A stretch of 64,000 nucleotides of DNA from Salinirubrum litoreum (GCF_020567425.1 NZ_JAJCVJ010000001.1:1364001-1428000); one strand, 5' to 3'; shown: positions 51,830 to 60,554, counted from the first letter of the stretch. Numbers and translations: made by a program. The notes: generated by a model from the letters alone, not told the origin.

Positions 51830-51902
51830 CGGGCGTGGCGGGATTCGAACCCGCGATCGAGAGGTTAGGAACCTCTCGCCCTATCCGCTAGGCCACACGC
51901 CC
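51830..51902 (-). tRNA. tRNA-Arg (anticodon CCT)
   Basis: Acceptor stem GGGCGTG/CACGCCC, anticodon stem AGAGG/CCTCT with loop TTCCTAA (CCT), T-arm GCGGG-TTCGAAT-CCCGC. Discriminator G, no encoded CCA. It reads leftward, and its 3' end faces the AT-rich island. Confidence 0.95.
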
Positions 51903-51996
51903 CAGCAGGTGGCTGGCGGGCGACCGGAAAAAGCGTGTCCCTCGGGTGTCGTCACTCGGAACGGTGAAGAACTGAGTAGGGCCGGGAGTCGGATCG

Positions 51997-52260
51997 TCAG
52001 TTGTCGCTCGTGGAGCGCTCGGTGGCCGGCTCCGACTCGGTACTCGTCGTCGGCTCGGTGGAGTCCGAGTCCTCGTCCATGCCCTGCAGTTCTTCTTCGA
52101 TCTCCTCGCGGCCCTTCTTGAACTCACCCATCGCCTGACCGGTCGAGCGAGCGAGTTTCGGAATCTTGTTCGCCCCGAACAGCAGGACGAGCACGAGCAG
52201 GACGATCAGCAACTCCGGCCCGCCGGGGATGCCGGGGAACAGTGGGATGATGTCGAACAT
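51997..52260 (-). CDS. tatA: Twin-arginine translocase subunit TatA
   Basis: An 87-residue TatA/E-type protein. Short N-terminal part MFDIIPLFPGIPGGPELLIV into a single membrane helix (LLIVLLVLVLLFGANKIPKL), the FGxxK/P hinge, an amphipathic helix (LARSTGQAMGEFKKG) and an acidic Ser/Thr tail. It oligomerises to form the Tat pore. Haloarchaea use Tat for most exported proteins, including lipoproteins such as the one at 1-460. TATA box cgattatagg (52286-52294 in plus orientation) is 26-34 bp upstream. Confidence 0.94.
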   Translation of the reverse strand: MFDIIPLFPGIPGGPELLIVLLVLVLLFGANKIPKLARSTGQAMGEFKKGREEIEEELQGMDEDSDSTEPTTSTESEPATERSTSDN

Positions 52261-52363
52261 CTCTGTTCCTGCCTAACCCAGTGTCGATTATAGGCTTTTT
52301 GCTCGGATGCCGTGCCGCAAACACAAGGGTAATCCCCGAGTCGTCCGTACACAAGTCCGTAAC
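52261..52363. promoter_or_regulatory. Divergent promoter region of tatA and peroxiredoxin
   Basis: Only 103 bp separate the two divergent starts. A tatA TATA box (gattatagg) lies at 52286-52294 on the minus side. The T-run gctttttg (52294-52301) and aagggtaat (52326-52334) could serve the peroxiredoxin. Confidence 0.5.
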
Positions 52364-52840
52364 ATGGTCGACGTAGGCGACGACGCACCCGACTTCACCG
52401 CACCGCTCGTATCCGACGACATCGGACCGTTCACCTTCTCCGAGCGAGACGGCGACGGGCCGGCCGTCCTCGCCTTCTTCCCCGGGGCGTTCACCTCGGT
52501 CTGTACCGCCGAGATGAACGCCTTCCAGTCGGACCTCGCCGCGTTCGACGACGTGGGTGCGACGGTCTACGGCATCAGCGTCGACACCCCGTTCGGCCTG
52601 CAGGAGTTCAAAGCACAGAACGACCTCGGGTTCGGTCTCGTCTCCGACACCAACAAGGAGATCATCGACGCCTACGGGGTCACGATGGACTTCGCCGACT
52701 TCGGCTACTACGGTGTCGCCAAGCGCGCCGTCTTCGTCGTCGACGCCGACGGCGAGATCACGTACAAGTGGGCCTCCGACGACCCCGGCGCGGAACCGGA
52801 CTACGAGGAGGTCAAACAGGCGGCCGCCGACGCGGCCTGA
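52364..52840 (+). CDS. Peroxiredoxin (redoxin family)
   Basis: A 158-residue thioredoxin-fold protein: MVDVGDDAPDFTAPLVSDDI, with the peroxidatic cysteine in AFFPGAFTSVCTAEMNAFQS (P-x-x-x-T-x-x-C). No second cysteine is seen, so it would be a 1-Cys or AhpE-type enzyme needing an outside thiol. It detoxifies H2O2 or organic peroxides. The start was set at the ATG before the Asp-rich opening. Confidence 0.9.
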   Translation: MVDVGDDAPDFTAPLVSDDIGPFTFSERDGDGPAVLAFFPGAFTSVCTAEMNAFQSDLAAFDDVGATVYGISVDTPFGLQEFKAQNDLGFGLVSDTNKEIIDAYGVTMDFADFGYYGVAKRAVFVVDADGEITYKWASDDPGAEPDYEEVKQAAADAA

Positions 52841-52942
52841 GTCGACGACCGACGCTCGGGCCGGCGTCCGACCGAGGGCGCTGGTGATCGCTCGCCGGAC
52901 AGTTCCCGACAGTTTTTCGCACCGGGGTGTGTTTGCCGAAGC

Positions 52943-53770
52943 ATGAGTGACGCCGACGGTCCCGAGGTCCCCGAGACCACCAACGGGACCCACGTCTACG
53001 ATCCCGACGAGGAGCACACCTTCCCCGACGAGAAACTGAACGAACTGCTCCCGGAACTGCTGGCCGACCCCGAGGTGACGGCGTATCTCGAAGCCCAGAA
53101 CGTCAACGCCGTCACGCGGAAGGGGTACAACGACCACGGGCCGAAACACATCGAGATCGTCCGGAACCGGGCGCTCCGTCTCTACGAACTCCTGAAGCGC
53201 GGCGGCGTCGAGTTCAACGGCGCGTCCGAACAGGGACTGGACGAGGAGGACGAACCCGTCGTGATCGCGCTGGCGGCGACGATCCACGACATCGGACACG
53301 TCGTCCACCGGGACGAACACGCCTACTACTCCATCCCGCTGGCGGCCGACCTCCTCGATCGGTTCCTCCCGCAGTTCTACTCGACGCCAGAGGCAGTGCG
53401 CGTGAAAGCCGAGGTCCTCCACGCGATCCTCTGTCACCACACCGAGGAGGACCCGCTGACGAGTGAGGCCGGGGTGGTCCGCGTCGCCGACGCCCTCGAC
53501 ATGGAGCGCGGCCGGTCGCGCATCCCCTACGAGAAGGGTGGTCGCGGGATCAACACGCTGTCGAGTCGAGCCATCGAGGCGGTGTCGCTGAAGGAGGGCG
53601 AGGAGACGCCGGTGCTCGTCGAGATCGAGATGATCAACGCCGCCGGGGTGTACCAGGTGGACAACCTCCTGAAGGCGAAGTTGGAGAAGTCGATGCTGGA
53701 AGACGACATCAGGATCGTCGCCATCAACACGAAGTCCGACGACCAGTTGCTCGAACGCATCGAACTCTGA
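52943..53770 (+). CDS. HD-domain phosphohydrolase
   Basis: A 275-residue HD protein. The metal ligands are spread as GPKHIEIVRNRALRLYELL (His), ALAATIHDIGHVVHRDEHAY (HD pair) and HAILCHHTEEDPLTSEAGVV with RVADALDM (last His/Asp). It probably cleaves phosphate from a nucleotide, cyclic nucleotide or nucleic acid; the substrate is unknown. TATA agtttttcg lies 24-32 bp upstream. Confidence 0.85.
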   Translation: MSDADGPEVPETTNGTHVYDPDEEHTFPDEKLNELLPELLADPEVTAYLEAQNVNAVTRKGYNDHGPKHIEIVRNRALRLYELLKRGGVEFNGASEQGLDEEDEPVVIALAATIHDIGHVVHRDEHAYYSIPLAADLLDRFLPQFYSTPEAVRVKAEVLHAILCHHTEEDPLTSEAGVVRVADALDMERGRSRIPYEKGGRGINTLSSRAIEAVSLKEGEETPVLVEIEMINAAGVYQVDNLLKAKLEKSMLEDDIRIVAINTKSDDQLLERIEL

Positions 53771-53874
53771 GTCGGGCACTCGCCGGTCGAGCGTCGGTCG
53801 TGCGGTGAGACGACCACCGCTGGCCGTGCGAGCGAGAGACAATCCTTTTCCCCGCGTCCGACCAAGCCGGCGGT

Positions 53875-54333
53875 ATGCCAGAAGACGAAGACGACCACGC
53901 CGAGGAGCCGACCGACGCCCCGAGCGAGGGTGCAGACCACGACGCCGACGGCGGAGACGCCGACGGCGAGGAGAAGTCCTTCCGAGAGCGCGTCGAGGAG
54001 ATCCGCCAGCGCCGCGCCGAGGAGCGCGAGGGGGGCGAGGGCCCCGAGCGCCCCGACCCCGAGGAGATGATGGGCGGCGGCGGTCCCGGCGGCATGGGCG
54101 GCGGTGGTGGCGGCAACCCCTTCGCACAGATGATGTCCGGCATGATGGGCGGCGGCGGCCCCGGCGGCATGGGCGGCGGTCCCGGCGGCCCGCCCGGTGC
54201 TGCAGGCGGTCGCGGCGGCGAGTCCGAGGTCGGCAACGAGGAACTGGTGCGTGAGGTCCGACAGCTTCGCGACGAGGTCCGCGACGCGACCCGACAGCTC
54301 CAGCGCATCGCGCAGGCACTCGAAGACGACTGA
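53875..54333 (+). CDS. Gly/Met-rich acidic protein with C-terminal coiled coil
   Basis: A 152-residue protein. Residues 1-65 are acidic and disordered (MPEDEDDHAEEPTDAPSEGA), then a helical Arg/Glu stretch (FRERVEEIRQRRAEEREGGE). The middle, about residues 65-112, is almost purely Gly, Met and Pro (PEEMMGGGGPGGMGGGGGG, then MMSGMMGGGGPGGMGGGPGG). The C-terminus (ELVREVRQLRDEVRDATRQL) is a coiled coil. The Gly-Met pattern recalls chaperonin C-terminal tails. No family recognised. TATA atccttttcc precedes it. Confidence 0.7.
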   Translation: MPEDEDDHAEEPTDAPSEGADHDADGGDADGEEKSFRERVEEIRQRRAEEREGGEGPERPDPEEMMGGGGPGGMGGGGGGNPFAQMMSGMMGGGGPGGMGGGPGGPPGAAGGRGGESEVGNEELVREVRQLRDEVRDATRQLQRIAQALEDD

Positions 54334-54358
54334 GTTCGGGTCCGATCGCTCCAGCGAT

Positions 54359-55480
54359 TCAGCCGGCCAGCACGTCGTCGTAGACAGTGCCGAGTTCGTC
54401 CACCGCGTTCTCGACGCTGGTCGCCGCCCGGCGCGCGAGACACGACTCCTGCAGTGACTCACCTTCGTCGAGCGTCCGCCGGATCGCGTCCCGAAACGCG
54501 GCCGTGTCGCCCTCCGGGTAGTGGTAGCCGGTCACGCCCTCCTCGATGGTCCCCGACAGGGCACCGGCGTCGACGCCGACGACCGGTGTCCCGCAGGCGT
54601 TCGCTTCGAGAGCGACCAACCCCTGCGTCTCGACCGGACTCGGGAACAGGAAGGCGTCGAGTGCCGAGTAGAACCCCGGCAGTTCCTCGCGGTCGAGGAA
54701 GCCGAGGAACCGCGCGTCGAGGTCACGCTCGGCCGCCTCGCGTTCGAGGTCCGCGCGGGCGGGCCCGTCGCCGCCGAAGACGACCGTGACGTCCAGGCCC
54801 GCCACCGCGTCGAGGATATCCGAGAGACACTTCTCGTAGCCGTGTCTGCCGGTGTAGCCGACGAGTGGCCGGTCGCCGAGTCGGTAGCGCTGGCGGAAGT
54901 CGTCGCCGTCCACGGGCCGGAAGCGGTCGACGTCCACCCCGTTAGGGACGACCCGAACCGTGGTTCGGGGGCCGCGTTCGTGGACCTCGACCTCGTCGAG
55001 GAGATACCGCCGGGTCGCCTCGCTCGGGACGACCACGGCGTCGGCCTTCGAGAAGAACCAGCGCTCGTACCGCTCGCTCAGGGCCTCGATGCGGTCCTCG
55101 ATGGGGCCGCGGGAAGTGAGGTAGGAGGCGTACTCGCCGGTCGGGGTGTGGTAGGAGGCGACGAGTGGGGCGTCGGAGCGACTGGCGAGTCGAGAGCCGG
55201 CGAGACCGAGCGCGAAGGGCGTGTGGGCGTGGACCACGTCGACCGGGGCGACGCCGGTCGGGACGCGCGGGAGGCCGAACCGGAAGCCGTCGTAGAAGGG
55301 AAAGGGGAGACTCCGGACCGGGAACTCGCCGTCGTCCGGCGAGTAGCCCGACGCGCCGGGGTAGACCACGTCCATGCGGCCACCGCGTGCCTGCCAGCGG
55401 TCGCGCCACGTCTTGACCGTGTAGGTGACGCCGTTGACCGTCGGCAGGTAGGTGTCCGTGAAGGCGGCGACCGAGTGCAT
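54359..55480 (-). CDS. Glycosyltransferase family 4 (GT-B)
   Basis: A 373-residue GT-B enzyme. MHSVAAFTDTYLPTVNGVTY, HAHTPFALGLAG (acceptor side), VVPNGVDVDRFRPV, and the C-terminal donor-site segment FPSPVETQGLVALEANACGT (E-x7-E) are diagnostic. The opening resembles the glycolipid mannosyl/sulfoquinovosyl transferase group. It is convergent with the Gly/Met-rich gene and just downstream of another GT4 gene. Confidence 0.9.
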   Translation of the reverse strand: MHSVAAFTDTYLPTVNGVTYTVKTWRDRWQARGGRMDVVYPGASGYSPDDGEFPVRSLPFPFYDGFRFGLPRVPTGVAPVDVVHAHTPFALGLAGSRLASRSDAPLVASYHTPTGEYASYLTSRGPIEDRIEALSERYERWFFSKADAVVVPSEATRRYLLDEVEVHERGPRTTVRVVPNGVDVDRFRPVDGDDFRQRYRLGDRPLVGYTGRHGYEKCLSDILDAVAGLDVTVVFGGDGPARADLEREAAERDLDARFLGFLDREELPGFYSALDAFLFPSPVETQGLVALEANACGTPVVGVDAGALSGTIEEGVTGYHYPEGDTAAFRDAIRRTLDEGESLQESCLARRAATSVENAVDELGTVYDDVLAG

Positions 55481-55504
55481 CGTCGGCCCTTCACCGACCG
55501 CCGG

Positions 55505-56557
55505 TTAAACGGTTGTGACTTCCTCGTACGCCGAGACGAGTCGCTCGCCGACGCGGTCGAGGCTGTGTTCTGCCGCCGTCTGCCGGGCGTTCTCGCCGAG
55601 TCGCTGGCGGAGGTCCGGGTCGTCTGCGAGGCGGTCGAGTGCCTCGGCGAACTCCTCCTGTGTCTCACAGAACAGGCAGTCGTACTCGTGTTCGTAGAAC
55701 TCCCGGAAGACGGGGATGTCCCGCAGGATGCAGGGTTTCCCGCAGGCCATCGCTTCGAGGACGGCGATACCCTGGTTCTCCTTCTTCGCGGGGAACAGGT
55801 ACACGTCGCCGGCACCGAACGCAGAGCGCTTGTCGTCCATCCAGCCGGTGAAGGTGACGTTGTCGGGGTGGTTCCGGAGCCAGTAGCGGACTGTCTTGGA
55901 GGCCTGCGGCCCGGAGTCGTAGGGGCCGAACCAGACGAACTCGTAGTCCGTCCGCTCGGCGAGTTTACAGAAGTCTGTCAGGCCCTTCCGCTCGAAGACG
56001 TTGCCGACCGCGAAGGCGACCAGACCGTCCAGATCGTACTCGGCGCGGGTCTCCTCGCGGAACTGCTCGAAGCCCTCCAGCGAGTCGCTGTCCACGCCGT
56101 TCGAGATGGGGCGGATGGGCGCGTCGATGGGGTAGTCGAGGAGGGTGCGCTTGGTGTACTCGGAGGGACAGAGCACGAGGTCGGCCTGCGAGTAGAACCA
56201 CCGGAGGTAGTACCGCAGGGGGCGGGCGACGTAGTTCGACCCCCGGAAGCTCTCGGCGAAGTCCTCGCTCGTGACGTGTGAGTGGAGCACGAGGGGGATG
56301 TCGTTGCGCTTCGCGTGGCGCGCGACCGCGAGCGAGCCGGGACCGATGAGGTTGCAGTGGGCGACCTCGTAGTCGCGGAAGAAGTCCGTGCCGGAGAGTG
56401 CGGATCGGAGCGCGCTCGGCGGGGTGCCGCCCTCCCACGGTGACGTGAGCACCTCGACGTCGGTTCGGGCGAGCGCGGCGCGCTGTTGGTCGGTCGAGGT
56501 CCCGATCCCGCTCCGGTCGAGGCGGGACTCGATCTCTAAGTAGTTGAGGACGCGCAC
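55505..56557 (-). CDS. Glycosyltransferase family 4 (GT-B)
   Basis: A 350-residue GT-B protein from GTG: MRVLNYLEIESRLDRSGIGT, which is where homologues in my memory begin; an upstream TTG would add seven residues. DIPLVLHSHVTSEDFAESFR, VLCPSEYTKRTLLDY, ISNGVDSDSLE and the donor motif FPAKKENQGIAVLEAMACGK are present. It is 24 bp upstream of the second GT4 and probably co-transcribed, suggesting they act in one glycolipid or glycan pathway. Confidence 0.88.
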   Translation of the reverse strand: MRVLNYLEIESRLDRSGIGTSTDQQRAALARTDVEVLTSPWEGGTPPSALRSALSGTDFFRDYEVAHCNLIGPGSLAVARHAKRNDIPLVLHSHVTSEDFAESFRGSNYVARPLRYYLRWFYSQADLVLCPSEYTKRTLLDYPIDAPIRPISNGVDSDSLEGFEQFREETRAEYDLDGLVAFAVGNVFERKGLTDFCKLAERTDYEFVWFGPYDSGPQASKTVRYWLRNHPDNVTFTGWMDDKRSAFGAGDVYLFPAKKENQGIAVLEAMACGKPCILRDIPVFREFYEHEYDCLFCETQEEFAEALDRLADDPDLRQRLGENARQTAAEHSLDRVGERLVSAYEEVTTV

Positions 56558-56639
56558 GTTGTCGCTCGCTTCTCCCAAGTCGGGCTTGAACGTGTCGGGA
56601 TGGAACTGGGATGTGGGTGTGGTTCACGTTTCGGAGGCG

Positions 56640-57200
56640 GGAGATCGGGGGTTCGGGTGTGAGGGCTGTGACTGTATCGTGGACTGTGACTGCTACTGCG
56701 ACCACTACTGCACCGCAGACCGCGACAGCATCCGCACCGCAGACTGCGACAGCACCGCGACTCGATCCGGGACAACCGGAATATTCGACCGCATCCGCAC
56801 AGCACCGCGACCGCGTCAGCACCGCACCTCAGTCCCCCCAACCTCGGGTGGCTCTCCGCACCGCCCGCCACCCTCCCTCGCGCGTTGCTCGCGCGCCGAC
56901 CGCAACCGCACTGCGACAGCCGAACTGAATTCCCGACTCACGTCACACGCACCAGTCGAGTGGGCTGGCGCGACACCTCGGCGGCGTGGGGCCGCCTCGC
57001 GCGACCTCCCTGTCGCGCACCTCGGCGGCGCAGGGCCGCCTCGGGCGACGCCGACGGTCACAGGGAGGCGCTCGCGCTGAAATCGACTGGTCCACCGGCC
57101 GTTGCGTGCGCTTTCGCAGAAGCCACCGGGTGGGACTGAAAGGGGCCGGCGTCTCCAACTCACCCGACAGGAGCTACCTCGAAGACCGAGTGTCCCGCGA
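56640..57200 (-). repeat. Dispersed structured intergenic element, copy 4 (inverted)
   Basis: It occupies most of the 749-bp gap between GT4 and tbsP in opposite orientation to copies 1-3. Read leftward: head right arm only (57156-57128, ...CCCCTTTCAGTCCCACCC), stem CGACTGGT (57084-57091)/ACCAGTCG (56951-56958), a CCTCCCTGT (57005-57013)/ACAGGGAGG (57060-57068) stem, and two GGCGGC-N5-GCCGCC hairpins (57024-57040, 56980-56996). Then the core hairpin with stem GGGTGGC/GCCACCC (56846-56873 including the loop), GAGGTTGGGG, and a GCGGT/CAGT-rich tail to about 56645. The left head arm is missing. Confidence 0.72.
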
Positions 57201-57276
57201 CGTAGATCGAGTACCCCGAATCCTCAACGACGTACCGACCGAATCACCAGTCTTCCAGCGCTATCGCTCGGGAGTC

Positions 57277-57288
57277 GGAAAAATCGAA
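57277..57288 (-). terminator. T-rich terminator after tbsP
   Basis: Read leftward TTTCGATTTTTCC follows the tbsP stop by about 18 bp, consistent with an archaeal oligo-T terminator. Confidence 0.5.
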
Positions 57289-57306
57289 AGCAGGGTTATG
57301 AAGCCG

Positions 57307-58131
57307 TCAGTTCAGCATGCTCATCGCCACGCTGGCCAGCTGGTCCGTGTTGGCGGACTTCAGCTGGTCGTCGCCGAGCTTCAGGCGCAGGCGCGGGCGG
57401 CCGACGTCGATGGGAACCTTCTCGGTGTCGATCAGGCCCATGTCCTCGAGCTTCGTCTTCGTGCGGGAGAACGTCGCCTTGCTGGCGATGCCGACGTCCT
57501 CGCCCCACTTGCTGATGTCGTACAGCAGCACGTCGTTCTTCGCCGCGACGAGCAGGCTGATGGTGACCTCGTCGAGACCCTCGCCGTCGCCACGGGCCGT
57601 CTCGAGGGAGGCGAGCACCGAGTCGAAGTCCGAACGCGAGGCCTCGCCGATGTCGCTGTCGAGGGTCTCCCGGACGCGGGAGATGGGCGGCGTGCGGAGC
57701 TTGAAGTCCGGCGCGGCCTCCCACAGTTCGGTGTAGGCGTCGAAGGCGCTCTCGACGAACGCCTCGTCGTCGGTCGTCAGGGCGGCCACGCGGTCGCCGG
57801 CGCTGACGACTGCCCGCACCGCGTCGCTGGTGACGAGCAGGGAGTTGTCCACGCTCTCCTCGGCCGTCCGCATCGACAGCGTGCCGGCGTCGATGAGGTC
57901 GGCCGCGTTGCTGGCGACGATGAAGTCGTCCATCACGCCCTTCAGGACGGACTCGTCGGCGATCATCCGCATCGTCGGCAGGTCGCCCTCGAACGCGGTG
58001 GCGACTTCGACGAGCGATTCGATTGCCTCGGCCGAGGGGTCGACGATCAGGAGTTCGCCGTCGGTCTCCTCGAGTGCGGCGGCGAGGATATCCTCGATCT
58101 GGGTTTCAAGTAAATTTGACTTCGTACTCAT
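57307..58131 (-). CDS. tbsP: Transcriptional regulator TbsP (DUF5821)
   Basis: A 274-residue protein: MSTKSNLLETQIEDILAAAL, then ELLIVDPSAEAIESLVEVAT and MIADESVLKGVMDDFIVAS. The C-terminal ~90 residues form a winged-helix DNA-binding part (VTISLLVAAKNDVLLYDIS, SKATFSRTKTKLEDMGLIDT). This matches haloarchaeal TbsP, shown in Haloferax to act with TrmB on sugar-metabolism promoters. A very AT-rich TATA region (aaatatttaatatt, 58151-58166) lies 20-35 bp upstream of the ATG. Confidence 0.8.
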   Translation of the reverse strand: MSTKSNLLETQIEDILAAALEETDGELLIVDPSAEAIESLVEVATAFEGDLPTMRMIADESVLKGVMDDFIVASNAADLIDAGTLSMRTAEESVDNSLLVTSDAVRAVVSAGDRVAALTTDDEAFVESAFDAYTELWEAAPDFKLRTPPISRVRETLDSDIGEASRSDFDSVLASLETARGDGEGLDEVTISLLVAAKNDVLLYDISKWGEDVGIASKATFSRTKTKLEDMGLIDTEKVPIDVGRPRLRLKLGDDQLKSANTDQLASVAMSMLN

Positions 58132-58150
58132 ACGGTCTCAATCGCGCTTG

Positions 58151-58166
58151 AAATATTTAATATTAA
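58151..58166 (-). promoter_or_regulatory. tbsP promoter (AT-rich TATA)
   Basis: AATATTAAATATTT read leftward is the strongest TATA-like element in this part of the window, at the right distance for a leaderless or short-leader tbsP message. Confidence 0.6.
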
Positions 58167-58304
58167 CGCTGCCTATCGCCCAGAAGCCACGACATTTGTG
58201 CCCGCCAGCGTCACGGAGTGAGCGTCGATGTCAGCATTCGGACGGTCGTTGGTGTCTGAAATCCAATAGAAAGCTGTAAGTAGTTGTACTATTGAAGAAA
58301 TAGC

Positions 58305-58475
58305 ATGATGCTCGGTAACAGAATCCGTGGGCACTGCATCCGGCATTCGAGACTGCTCGTGATCCTCGTGGTCTTGAGCATTCTGCTCGCAACACAAGGC
58401 GTCGCGGCGGCCGGTGGGGGCGGACTCGAAGCGACCATCGGCCAGCAGGGACACGTCATCGAACCCGGTCCCTGA
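58305..58475 (+). CDS. Small secreted peptide next to CHAT protease
   Basis: A 56-residue frame MMLGNRIRGHCIRHSRLLVI and onward: basic N-terminus, one hydrophobic helix (about residues 17-31), an AAA-type signal-cleavage-like site, then a short Gly/Glu-rich end finishing HVIEPGP. It is reminiscent of the small DUF7503-like peptides of haloarchaea, a resemblance from memory. It ends 9 bp before the stop of the CHAT-domain gene on the other strand. A promoter-like region (gtagttgtactattg) lies ahead. Confidence 0.6.
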   Translation: MMLGNRIRGHCIRHSRLLVILVVLSILLATQGVAAAGGGGLEATIGQQGHVIEPGP

Positions 58476-58484
58476 CCGTCCCGG

Positions 58485-60536
58485 TTACTCTTTATCGAAG
58501 TGGTGTCGGAGGTCCGCCGACCAGTGGATGTCGCCGTCGTAGATAACGGCAGTGTCAGCCGTTTCGAGGAAGCCGACGAGTTCGTCGGCCGTCACGACCG
58601 TCTCCGTGGGGTTACCGAGCAGTCGTGCCTCGTCGTGGTCGGTTCCGAGGTCTTTGCACCGGTAGTTGCTGCCGAAGAACTCCGGAGAGTACACGTCGTA
58701 CTCCAGTGAGAACCGCCCGTCGCTCCGGCGTTCCAGTACCGCCCGCGACGGCGCGACCTCGTTGGACTGCGTGAGCCTGTGTGTCCCGTCGCCGACGACG
58801 GTGTAGTCTTTGCCCATCATGATCCGCCGCCGGGCGAGTTGGAGCGCGTACTCGATGCTGAAGCCGTGGATCAACAGTCTGGCGAACGCGGTGCCGACGC
58901 GGGCCGCCTGACTGTCGAGTACCTTGTTGAACGTGACCGCCCCCGCGACACTCCCCTGTTCGACGAGTTCGACGCCCTCGTTGAACGATCCACAGGCGTT
59001 CAGGAAGAAGACCTGCGTGTTGCTCTCCGACAGCGACGAGACGGCCAGGTTCCCGTCGGCACACCGAAGCCCGTCCGCCTCGCAGTGGCCGATGTAGTGG
59101 ACGAAGTCGTGTGACGCCTCGAACACGTCCGCCAGTTCTTCACGGGTTAGGTGTTCACGAACCGAGATGTCGATGTCCAGTTCCTCGGCACGTTTACGGT
59201 AGATGTCCGCCGCGTCGGCGTGTTCGTCGGACATCTCCGGATCGTTCAAGACGGCGACCACGGAGATGGAGTCCGTCGAGCGCCCGAGGTAGTCGAAGCG
59301 GTTCTCGTAGGCCGTCGGGATCGACTTGAACACGTCGATGGGTGCGCCGTCCGCGAGCCAGCCGTGCATCCGACCGGCCGCCAGGTTCGGCTTGATGACC
59401 TCGACCGAGGGCGGATCGCTCACCTGACGACGACGCCGGTAGAAGTCGTCGAGCGAGCGGGAGAGCCGTTCGTTCTGTTCGAGCGGTTCCGACTCGGCGA
59501 GATAGATCGTCGGGAGGTTGTGCAGGAGAAACGGAAGCACCTCGACGTACGCCGGTCGTGGGTCGACGTACATCGCCAGGTGCCACGTCGGCAACTCGTC
59601 GATCACGCGCTCGAAGGGCGCGTCGAGATACCGGCCGAGTCGCGCCGCGAGTCCGGCGTCGTACCACCGATCGGGGTCGATCCCGACGTCGTCCAACAGC
59701 CCGGCCTCTGCGGGTTCCGAGCCGTACGGCCCCGCAGACCGGACGAGACAGTCGAGGAAGAAGACTCGCGAGAGCAGGTCGGCGCTCTCCCGGCCCAGTT
59801 CCGTGGTCGCCAGTTCGTGCTCCCTGGTCGGTGTCTCGACGACGACCGACTGCCGGTCTTCGACCGTCACGGTCGCACCGAGGTAGTGCGCCAGCGACGC
59901 GACCGGAAAGAGACAGTCGAACGACCGGGGAGTCCTGATCGTGACGCCCGTGTCGAGTCGATCCGAGACCAGCGACTCGGGGATCGACACCGACTCGCCG
60001 GTCTCGACGCGGGCGGGGTGTCGTCGCATCGACGGGAACGTCCGGTCGGGCGTCTCGGTCTCGAACGACGGGAGGTGTGTCAGCGCCGTGGCGAGCCCAG
60101 ACGGTGTGGACGGGACGGTGATCGTCTCCTGTGGGACGCTCACCCGACTCTGAAAGCCGATCGTGACCTCGGTCGCGGACGGGAAGGTCACCAGGAGTGT
60201 GTCGTACCTCGGCGAGGAGATCTCCGCGGGCCCCGAGAAGCGGACGAAGGTCTTGACGTTGCCGTCCGCACAGAACACGTAGTCGCCCGACTCGACGGTC
60301 GTGGGGTCGTTCTCGCGGGACGGTTCGGCGACGACGTCGCCCGACACGCGTTCGACGTACGCGTAGACGTGTGGGAACTGCAGGTGTGTCGTCGTCGCCG
60401 TGATCGTCTTCTCGACGGGATGGTTCACCGACGTCGCGGTCCCGTCCGCCCGCCAGTCGTCCACGCCGACGGTGATCGTGTTCTTGCCCACGTCGACGGC
60501 TTTCACCCCCGACTCCGCCGGCTTCACCTCGATCAT
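58485..60536 (-). CDS. CHAT-domain (caspase-like) cysteine protease
   Basis: 683 residues from MIEVKPAESGVKAVDVGKNT (an ATG at 60554 adds six). The N-terminal ~400 residues are beta- and alpha-rich without a domain I can name. The C-terminal CHAT domain has the His motif DFVHYIGHCEADGL (likely catalytic His near residue 484) and the Cys motif QVFFLNACGSFNEG (Cys near 515), followed by IEYALQLARRRIMMGKDYTV. CHAT enzymes are caspase/separase relatives acting in regulated proteolysis. Its 3' end faces a tiny secreted-peptide gene. Confidence 0.88.
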   Translation of the reverse strand: MIEVKPAESGVKAVDVGKNTITVGVDDWRADGTATSVNHPVEKTITATTTHLQFPHVYAYVERVSGDVVAEPSRENDPTTVESGDYVFCADGNVKTFVRFSGPAEISSPRYDTLLVTFPSATEVTIGFQSRVSVPQETITVPSTPSGLATALTHLPSFETETPDRTFPSMRRHPARVETGESVSIPESLVSDRLDTGVTIRTPRSFDCLFPVASLAHYLGATVTVEDRQSVVVETPTREHELATTELGRESADLLSRVFFLDCLVRSAGPYGSEPAEAGLLDDVGIDPDRWYDAGLAARLGRYLDAPFERVIDELPTWHLAMYVDPRPAYVEVLPFLLHNLPTIYLAESEPLEQNERLSRSLDDFYRRRRQVSDPPSVEVIKPNLAAGRMHGWLADGAPIDVFKSIPTAYENRFDYLGRSTDSISVVAVLNDPEMSDEHADAADIYRKRAEELDIDISVREHLTREELADVFEASHDFVHYIGHCEADGLRCADGNLAVSSLSESNTQVFFLNACGSFNEGVELVEQGSVAGAVTFNKVLDSQAARVGTAFARLLIHGFSIEYALQLARRRIMMGKDYTVVGDGTHRLTQSNEVAPSRAVLERRSDGRFSLEYDVYSPEFFGSNYRCKDLGTDHDEARLLGNPTETVVTADELVGFLETADTAVIYDGDIHWSADLRHHFDKE

Positions 60537-60554
60537 TGATCGCGGACGGACCAT

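Noticed and set aside
58305-58475. A bacterial-type gasdermin partner for the CHAT protease
   Set aside because: The peptide is far too short and has no gasdermin features; it is only a small hydrophobic peptide.
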